From: Opisthocomus hoazin
Taxonomy: Eukaryota > Chordata > Aves > Opisthocomiformes > Opisthocomidae
Direction of reading: 5' to 3'
DNA: 64,000 bases
Assembly (NCBI RefSeq): GCF_030867145.1
Contig: NC_134415.1
Coordinates: forward strand, 15,416,417-15,480,416
Shown: positions 41,401-64,000 of the stretch, piece by piece
Position numbering within the stretch: the stretch's first letter is position 1
Layout of the letters: every line of letters starts with the position of its first letter
The notes under the pieces: model-generated
Database searches by the model: none
Told to the model about the DNA's origin: nothing
What the model saw: the letters and a program-made list of their open reading frames with translations, nothing else
Translations under genes and position numbers: made by a program

Positions 41401-42188
41401 AAGTTCTTCAACCACAAGATCCCTATCAGCCCTTCAAAGCATCAACGAGCGGTATCAACCCCACCGCTTTCCAACCGAAAACGCTGCACAACGTATCCAG
41501 GAACGCCAACGGAGCGGCAGCCGCTCCCACAGGCCCGGCCCGGGGGCCGAGGGCCCGGCGGGAGCCGCGGACGGACAACCGGGGCGGGCAGGGGCAATTT
41601 TTAACCACCGGGCTGCGGAACCGGTGAAGGAGTTCAGGCGCCCGGAACATCCCCGTCGAGGCGGCGAAAGCCGCGCGGCGGGCGGGGGCCGCTCCCCTCA
41701 GGGCCGGCCGCCATGTCACGCCCTCCGAGGCCGGACAAGGGGGGGGAAACCGGGGCAGCGCTTCGGGCGGCCGCTCCCCTCCGGCTGCGCAGACCCCGGC
41801 CCTGCGCAGCCGGAGGGGAGCGGCCGCCCGAACCAGGGGGGGTGAAGGAGGTGGCGGGTGTTACCTGCAGCTCCGCCCGCTCCGCCTCCCACTCGGCGCG
41901 CTCCGCCTCGAAGCGGCCCCACTCGTGCTGCAGGAAATGCAGGATGCCCGGCACGCTGTACTGAGCCCGGGACGCCGACACCGCCGCGGCGGCTCCGGAG
42001 GATGAGACACCCCCCCCGCCGCCGCCGCCGCCGCCGCCTCCTCCTCCGGCCGCTGCCGCCGCGGCGGCCGCTGCCGCCGCCGCCTCGCCCGGCTCCAGCC
42101 CCGGCCCGCCCGCCGGCGGCGGCAGAAGCAGGGCGTTGTTGTTGTTGTTGTTGCTGAAGAAAACGCCGGGCCCTGCTTGCTCGTCCAT
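2360..42188 (-). CDS. STRN: Striatin (STRN), 5' part of gene, coding exons 1-7; continues past left edge
   Basis: Striatin is the regulatory B''' subunit of PP2A and the core scaffold of STRIPAK complexes. It binds calmodulin and caveolin in cytoplasm and dendrites. Seven exons join in frame (324+104+74+79+165+136+136 nt) to give 339 codons plus one base. The start matches vertebrate striatin ([14 protein letters not shown]), which separates it from STRN3 and STRN4. Visible parts are N13-18, A36-47 and G48-60 runs; the caveolin-binding motif FLQHEWGRF at 85-93; a coiled coil from about 86 to 160, used for dimerisation and PP2A-A binding; the calmodulin-binding region around [18 protein letters not shown], about 185-203; and an acidic linker ([14 protein letters not shown]). 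The WD40 propeller exons are missing because the window ends. The ATG has a strong context, G at -3 and G at +4. Every intron is GT-AG with compatible phase. HEATR5B lies upstream on the same strand. Identity is very secure. Confidence 0.97.
2496..4354 (-). other. STRN: STRN intron 6
   Basis: This is a 1.86-kb AT-rich intron with consensus ends. It contains a 26-bp perfect palindrome at 3081-3106, which is reported separately. No gene or known repeat is seen. Confidence 0.85.
3081..3106. repeat. 26-bp perfect palindrome
   Basis: AAATTTGGTAAAA is followed directly by its exact reverse complement TTTTACCAAATTT, with no spacer. A third overlapping half (TTTTGGTAAA) follows at 3104-3113. It lies in STRN intron 6. 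Confidence 0.95.
4355..4490 (-). CDS. STRN: STRN coding exon 6 (acidic linker)
   Basis: The exon has 136 nt between TTGTTTAG and GTGAGT. It encodes [40 protein letters not shown] and IDTAT. It matches the FKFLE..AADFSDE acidic linker of striatin. The GTGAGT donor is a common variant of the consensus. Confidence 0.97.
4491..15533 (-). other. STRN: STRN intron 5
   Basis: This is an 11-kb AT-rich intron. It holds only homopolymer runs, such as T16 at 10049-10064 and T16 at 14875-14890, and short chance open frames. The longest frame on minus, 12117-12515, is not similar to a protein I know. No CR1 or LTR signature is recognised. Confidence 0.8.
15534..15698 (-). CDS. STRN: STRN coding exon 5
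   Basis: The exon has 165 nt between TTCCTACAG and GTAAGC. It completes Gln and encodes [20 protein letters not shown] and [20 protein letters not shown], then [14 protein letters not shown] and two bases of Gly. The first block is invariant in striatins. The second half is a less conserved linker. Confidence 0.97.
15699..20711 (-). other. STRN: STRN introns 4 and 3 (with exon 4 between them)
   Basis: Intron 4 is 15699-17512 and intron 3 is 17592-20711. Both are AT-rich with short A runs and no recognised repeat, RNA gene or coding signal apart from exon 4. Confidence 0.8.
17513..17591 (-). CDS. STRN: STRN coding exon 4 (calmodulin-binding region, first half)
   Basis: The exon has 79 nt between TTTTCCAG and GTAAGT. 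It encodes [16 protein letters not shown] and [10 protein letters not shown], and ends with CA of a split Gln codon. The basic amphipathic stretch [10 protein letters not shown], shared with exon 5, is the known calmodulin-binding region of striatins. Confidence 0.97.
20712..20785 (-). CDS. STRN: STRN coding exon 3
   Basis: The exon has 74 nt between TTTCAG and GTAAGA. It completes the split Arg codon and encodes [20 protein letters not shown] and NYDS, ending one base into the Asp codon. It covers the end of the coiled coil and the start of the linker before the calmodulin-binding segment. Confidence 0.97.
20786..28240 (-). other. STRN: STRN intron 2
   Basis: This is a 7.5-kb intron with AT-rich unique sequence. 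A slightly more GC-rich patch at about 25.0-25.3 and 26.0-26.4 kb gives chance open frames without similarity to known proteins. No repeat family is recognised. Confidence 0.8.
28241..28344 (-). CDS. STRN: STRN coding exon 2 (coiled coil)
   Basis: The exon has 104 nt between TTTTGCAG and GTACGC. It encodes [20 protein letters not shown] and then [14 protein letters not shown], plus two bases of a split Arg codon. This is the conserved heptad region through which striatins dimerise and hold the PP2A A subunit. Sequence is essentially invariant with mammalian striatin. Confidence 0.97.
32601..32620. repeat. A20 homopolymer
   Basis: This is an uninterrupted run of 20 A in STRN intron 1 within an A-rich stretch. 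In the transcript it reads as U20. Confidence 0.95.
38517..38538. repeat. A22 homopolymer
   Basis: This is an uninterrupted run of 22 A in STRN intron 1. I do not recognise the upstream 200 bp as a gene or SINE, so I do not call it the tail of a retrocopy. Confidence 0.95.
39315..39735 (-). mobile_element. CR1 LINE, 5'-truncated 3' end, well preserved
   Basis: Read on minus, this encodes the C-terminal end of the CR1 ORF2 reverse transcriptase ([20 protein letters not shown], then [17 protein letters not shown] and [20 protein letters not shown]) in one open frame to a TAG. A short 3' UTR follows (GGACTAGATGACC...GGTCCCTTCCAACC), and the copy ends in the CR1 tail ATTCTGTGATTCTGT. The frame has no break over about 100 codons, so the copy is fairly young. 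Only the last roughly 420 bp of the element is present, the usual product of incomplete reverse transcription. It is in the same orientation as STRN. Confidence 0.95.
41762..41832. repeat. 31-bp perfect inverted repeat with 9-bp spacer
   Basis: Arms 41762-41792 and 41802-41832 are exact reverse complements (31/31), separated by ACCCCGGCC. They are GC-rich and contain NotI-like GCGGCCGC. The structure sits in STRN intron 1, with its near arm 32 nt from the exon 1 splice donor, so the nascent transcript could fold into a very stable hairpin there. Confidence 0.95.
41865..42188 (-). CDS. STRN: STRN coding exon 1
   Basis: This exon holds 108 codons from the ATG (CAT on plus at 42186-42188) to ...AERAELQ, followed by a GTAAC donor at 41864. 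It is very GC-rich and lies inside the CpG island. It encodes six Asn (13-18), twelve Ala (36-47), thirteen Gly (48-60), the striatin motif [16 protein letters not shown], and the start of the coiled coil. Mammalian striatin is much shorter between SNN and the AQYS block, so the low-complexity part is expanded here. Confidence 0.96.
42009..42152 (-). repeat. STRN: Triplet-rich coding tracts in STRN exon 1
   Basis: In the coding strand, six AAC codons (42152-42135) encode Asn13-18, twelve mixed GCN codons (42083-42048) encode Ala36-47, and thirteen GGN codons (42047-42009, with seven GGC in a row) encode Gly48-60. The pure AAC and GGC blocks behave as trinucleotide microsatellites inside the coding region. 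Confidence 0.9.
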
Positions 42189-42353
42189 GGCCGGGCCGGG
42201 TCCGCCGCGCTCGCCGCCGCCCGCGCCCAGCCTTGTCCCGGCAGCAGCAACAACCTGGGCGCGTCCCGCCCGCCGTCACCGCCTGACAGCCAACCCCACC
42301 GGCTGCTACGGCGACGCGGCGGGGACAATTCCGGAGCGCGGTTCGCCCCCGCG

Positions 42354-42373
42354 GCACTCTGGGAAATGGAGTT
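42354..42373 (-). promoter_or_regulatory. SBS-type ZNF143/THAP11 element in STRN promoter
   Basis: On minus this reads AACTCCATTTCCCAGAGTGC. It matches the vertebrate element AACTACAATTCCCAGAATGC at nearly all positions and keeps the TTCCCAGA core. It lies about 166-185 bp upstream of the STRN ATG, a typical position near the start site of CpG-island promoters. The motif match is seen; binding is inferred. Confidence 0.65.
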
Positions 42374-42441
42374 CCGCGGCGGGGCGGGGCGGGAGGGGGA
42401 AACCGCCTTTTTCTCCTCCGCGCGCGCCTTATTACGAGAGG

Positions 42442-42477
42442 TGACGTTACAGCGGGCGAGCGTCATCCCCGTGACGT
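42442..42477. promoter_or_regulatory. Cluster of three CRE half-sites
   Basis: TGACGT occurs at 42442-42447 and 42472-42477, and CGTCAT (TGACG family, other strand) at 42461-42466, all within 36 bp. These are CREB/ATF-type half-sites in the STRN CpG island, about 255-290 bp upstream of the ATG. Spacing of 19 and 11 bp between them suggests a cluster, but function is not shown. Confidence 0.5.
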
Positions 42478-44655
42478 GCCATCCTGGGGCAGAGACCAGC
42501 GGGCAGCGGCAGGGCGGAGCTGGCAGCGCGCCCCCGGCCCCGCTCGGAGCCGGGCAGTCGGGAGCGAGAGCGCCCGTTAACCGCACCCCCCGCCTCAGGG
42601 AGGGACGTAAACGGCTCCGGCACGCGCAGGCGGCGCTTCCCGCTCCCGCCGGGCCGCGCCGTGACGCCGCGGGCGGGGCCGAGCTCTGCGCGCTGTGGTG
42701 GCGGGGGGCGGGGCGGGCCCCGGGCTGTGCGGGCCCCGGCGGGGAGCGGGGAAGGAACCGAGGGGGAGAGGGGAAACCGAGCAGAGCCTCAGGAAAAGGC
42801 ACGCTTGGAAGGGCACCGGCGGGGCGATAGCTGAAGAGGAGGGTGACGGAGAACAGGCGGCACCACGGGCGTGTCAGGTTATTTCGGGTTTTTTCATCAA
42901 GTGAAATCTGATGCCAAAATACTCCGTAGAACCGCGTGGTTATACCTGCAGTACCAGGAGCGAGCAAAGCAGCCAAACGAGGACTGGAAACCGGGGAAGG
43001 CTGCACCCGGCTCAAAGCGGAGCGGCTTGGATACAGTCACACCGCGTGCGTGGAAAAACCTCTCCCTTCGCCGTCCCTCTGCATCCATGGCGTGCCATCT
43101 CCCCTTCCGCTAACTTTTTTCTCTTTTTCCGCAGACTTCTTAGTTATGTTTGATTGCTACACTCCCCCCCCCCCCTTAGTTTTCAGACATCTTGTAAACT
43201 AGGGTCTAACCAAAACATAAAAGTGCTGAGATAAAAATTGAGGGAAATGAAATCTGATCATAGACAAAGAGTTTCAAACAAACATCAAAGTCATTAGTTA
43301 CTAGACTACCTGGGGGGGAGGGAACCTAAAATAGGTTATAAAGTTATTTTCTTAGTTTTACTTGCAAAATTTGTGTTCAGTTTTGTACTGGAAGTTTCCT
43401 TAATACTTTCTCTTAAATGATAAACAGGTTCAGGACTTTAATGCTGGAAAGTGATTAGAATAAGTTGATTAAAATGTATCACAATTCCCACTGCACATAC
43501 ATCCAGAAGTAAAAACAATATGCCATACGGGAGGAGGAAAGTAATTTCACTACTTTTTTTTCATCTTTGTATCTGGATGAAACAAGAAGACTTGGAAGTT
43601 AAGATCTTTATGAGAAAAACATCTGAAAGATTAGAGTAGGCACCGCTTGTGTCCTCACTTTAACACTAAAATACTCACTGCAAAACAAAAGCTTTTCTGA
43701 TTTTATGTTAAATATTTTGCACACACCAAATACAGTAGGGCAAAAGAGCATTATCTTGTCCTCCATTTTGCATAGGTACTCACAGGGTTACATAAGGTCT
43801 TACGGGAAAAGAGAGACTGGGCAAGTGACTATGCAAAAATAAGGGTCTACAAATATTTCAGCCAACTATTAATCACATTCAATTCTATTTACTCTCCCAT
43901 TGTTATATTTGGGTTGAAGTAGAAGCTTCTGAAATACACAGTTCTAACACCGTATCCAGAAAAAACATTAGAGATGAAACTCGACAAGCCTAGCCCAGGC
44001 TTCTAGTTACGTGGCTTCTCTCTATCACGCAAAATGTATAGAAAGATTCCCATAGAAGCCCGTAAATTCAACAGCAGCGTCAAAAAATTAATGTAAGTCA
44101 GTCTTGTATACAGAAGAAAATAAGACGGTTCTGCACTTTGGCAAGTAGGCAGGGTGAGGTCTGGCAGCAGGCAAACACAGGGAATCACTGGCTCTGGGCT
44201 GCAAGGTTAGCACAGCACTTCAGCTCCAAGCTCCAAAATCTGCAGCTCAGACTCACTCAGATGTGAGGCGAGTGACTTGCTCTTCAAAGAAGAAAAGCCT
44301 GGTAGGGGAAGGAAGAACCAGAAGAGCCTGGCTCTCCCTCGTGTTCTGCTCCCTTAGTACAGGTGCAAAGTTTGGCTCTGCTAACTTTACCAAGGACTAC
44401 AGATAAGATATATCCAATGAGACTAAAATCTTGCAGGAAGGTTAAATAGCTAGGAATCTGGACAAAGAACAGAGCACTAAATCATCGTATTCAACCAGTG
44501 TCTGGCAGAACAAGAAGACTGATAACACACCACCTTACAAGGGCCAACACCTACAAAAATGCAGATAACAGGCAGTTCTCCTTATAAACTCAATTTCCAA
44601 CGCACTCTTTAAAATTTATCTTAGAAGAGATTAGGGGATTAGATTCTTTGCATCC

Positions 44656-44661
44656 TTTATT
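44656..44661 (-). terminator. HEATR5B: Candidate HEATR5B poly(A) signal AATAAA
   Basis: TTTATT on plus is AATAAA on the gene strand. It is the first canonical signal downstream of the HEATR5B stop codon, implying a 3' UTR of about 630-650 nt. Downstream of it the gene strand becomes U/G-rich only weakly, so this is a prediction from motif order alone. Confidence 0.4.
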
Positions 44662-45287
44662 AGTTTTCAAGCATGGAAATGGATCTGAAATAAATATACA
44701 ACACATAAATAAAGACAACTCATTAAGACAGCATGCCTGATCGTTCACCTCGAGAAAGGCTGTAAATTTTCAGTTGGTTTTTTTTCATGCAAGCTGAAAT
44801 GATCTATGAGGTCTGACAATCTCCTTCCCTACTTTGTTTTTAAAAGGAAAAAGTGCATACTCCTACACTTGAAATTCCCCATGGAACACAGTATGTACTG
44901 CGTAACAGTTTCCGCTCTTCCCTCCATCCCCACCATGTTAGTGTGTTTGCACAATGGTAGGATAACAATCACCAGATTTCAAAAAACACTCAAAGGTTTC
45001 CGGTAGCTTTTAAAAATAAATAAAACTATTTAGTCAGAGAATATGATTTTTTTGGGTGGATAATTTATAACACAAATTCATAAATATGATCACATTCAAT
45101 TTCCTAAAAATCTATACAAGTAACACCACTTCCCTTGTAATGCATGGATTTCAAGTAATTACACAAAGCTCTATGAGACAGCTTTTCAAATACAAATTAC
45201 ACAGAATTACAGACATATATGTAGTAACATATTGGGGATAGTGTAGTGCTTCTGACTACTTAATGGTCCAAAAATAATAAAAGTAAT

Positions 45288-62907
<17,620 letters not shown>

Positions 62908-64000
62908 CTAGAAGAAAAACAGATATGAAAGTACACGCTGTGAGATCCTAAAAAGAAAAAAGCAGCAGCCTTTCCTATGTGAAAGTAACAGATTTCATAC
63001 ACAGATGACTCACCGGAAGACGACTGGGAAAAAGAGACTTGCAATATATTTATATTTTATTTAAATATTTTTTCTTTTATTTCTACCAGTATATAACACT
63101 TAAGAGCATAAATGGCACTTTCCCAAAACAATCTGGCTACACGCTTTTTTCCTAAGAAAGTGTCAATTACTGCTGCTCTACACAGACATATTGATTTATA
63201 TAACTGATTTCATTAAATCAATGCATCCTTACTGCAAAGATTTCTTTGACCTATATGAAGAGCTACTAGATAAATTAGAGTAATTGTCACTTTCTGGGGG
63301 CAGATTAGGTATCATAAAGACATGAAAATGGCTTTCAATGTGTTACATGAATACAAGAACGTTTATATGTTTGTCTTTGATAGATGCTACGAGAGGATAA
63401 AAGGATTTTCAAAAACTTAAATGAATATGGGAATAAGCAGACATATGAGAAAAATACAGTAAAAATAAGCATTTTTAGAAAAGAAACAGAATAGAAATAA
63501 GTGCCTTCACACAATGGATGCTCCATATCAAAGCTGCAAATTACAGTGTGAGGTGATTAACATGACACAGCTGGAATGTTAATACTTTTCTTTGTAATTT
63601 CAAAAGTAACTTCCAAGAAATTTTAATGAAAAAACCCCAAACCTTAAAAGTACTACACTAAAAGAAACCAAAATACCATTTCTGTAATTATACGTAGAGG
63701 TCTATAGCATGCAAGTAACATTTCAGCAAGCAAGGCAATGTAAGTAGTGCTAACTCTGTCTTTTGTAAATAGTTGAAGATTTCTGGTATTCCAGCCATTC
63801 CCCAACAATATCTACATTAAGCCTGTAATTTATTATGAACGCTCTGACAAACCCCTAGTTAATTAACTGCAGTATTTTACCAGAACATATTGTAAAGTTG
63901 TTTGGTTTGGAGGGGGGGTTAAATTTATGAGCAATAAGATGGGAGGAAAATTAAAATCTGATAGGCTATGAGTATATACTTTAACACAGAAAAGTGCAGT
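62908..64000 (-). other. HEATR5B: HEATR5B intron (partial) to right edge
   Basis: This is AT-rich sequence upstream of the first visible exon. I found no further HEATR5B exon and no recognisable repeat. The previous exon must end in phase 0 beyond the window. Confidence 0.8.

Larger units (their letters stand above)
28345..41864 (-). other. STRN: STRN intron 1
   Basis: This is the longest intron, 13.5 kb. Its 5' end (41.47-41.86 kb) belongs to the CpG island and carries the 31-bp inverted repeat. It also holds a CR1 3' end at 39315-39735, A20 at 32601-32620 and A22 at 38517-38538. The rest is AT-rich with no recognised gene. Confidence 0.85.
41470..42870. promoter_or_regulatory. STRN: CpG island and STRN promoter
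   Basis: There is a sharp rise in GC and CpG density against the AT-rich surroundings. It spans STRN exon 1, the first 400 bp of intron 1 and about 680 bp upstream of the ATG. It contains GC boxes (GGGGCGGGGC types near 42380 and 42705), a ZNF143-type element and three CRE-like half-sites, and no TATA box at an obvious distance. This is the layout of a broad housekeeping promoter. The transcription start cannot be fixed by eye. Large open frames across this block on both strands are a by-product of high GC. Confidence 0.85.
42378..45287. other. STRN-HEATR5B intergenic region and HEATR5B 3' UTR
   Basis: The stretch between the STRN start codon and the HEATR5B stop codon is only 3.1 kb. Its left part is the STRN CpG island. 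A C12 run lies at 43164-43175. The centre (43.2-44.6 kb) is AT-rich unique sequence with no recognised repeat or gene. From about 44.64 to 45.287 kb is the likely HEATR5B 3' UTR. Confidence 0.75.

Noticed and set aside
41861-43015. Long open frames over the CpG island on both strands (up to 384 codons)
   Set aside because: They come from high GC with few stop codons. Composition is Arg/Pro/Ala/Gly-rich without any known domain, and only the frame starting at 42188 matches a protein (striatin).

Overview
This window is vertebrate nuclear DNA, almost certainly from a bird. The evidence is two interrupted genes with vertebrate splice sites and protein-level identity, CR1-type LINE fragments as the main interspersed repeats, an avian-type ERVL-like LTR remnant, and short introns for these loci. 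It is eukaryotic, so there are no operons, and most of the sequence is intron. The species cannot be told from the sequence.

Left part (1 to about 42.2 kb), minus strand: the 5' part of STRN (striatin). I resolved seven coding exons with matching splice sites and reading phases: 42188-41865, 28344-28241, 20785-20712, 17591-17513, 15698-15534, 4490-4355 and 2495-2360. They encode the first 339 residues: a low-complexity N-terminus, the caveolin-binding motif, the dimerising coiled coil, the calmodulin-binding region and the acidic linker. The WD40 domain lies beyond the left edge. Exon 1 sits in a CpG island (about 41.47-42.87 kb) with a ZNF143-type element, CRE half-sites and GC boxes. Intron 1 holds one well-preserved CR1 3' end (39315-39735).

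Middle (about 42.2-45.3 kb): the STRN promoter, a short repeat-poor intergenic stretch, and the 3' UTR of the next gene with one candidate poly(A) signal.

Right part (45.3-64 kb), minus strand: the 3' part of HEATR5B. Nine consecutive coding exons (62907 down to 45288, with the stop codon) encode the C-terminal 645 residues, with phases consistent across all eight internal junctions. Its introns contain a decayed CR1 about 2.9 kb long, with a second CR1 3' end nested inside it, a roughly 130-bp internally deleted solo LTR with a perfect 5-bp target duplication, and another CR1 fragment that ends in C15A13.

STRN and HEATR5B lie head-to-tail on one strand, the same neighbour pair as on human 2p22. 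STRN is a scaffold of the PP2A/STRIPAK complex. HEATR5B is an AP-1-associated trafficking protein. They share synteny, not a pathway. I saw no bacterial, phage or CRISPR content and no new multi-gene system. The most notable unexplained structures are a 31-bp perfect hairpin just downstream of the STRN exon 1 donor and the miniature LTR.
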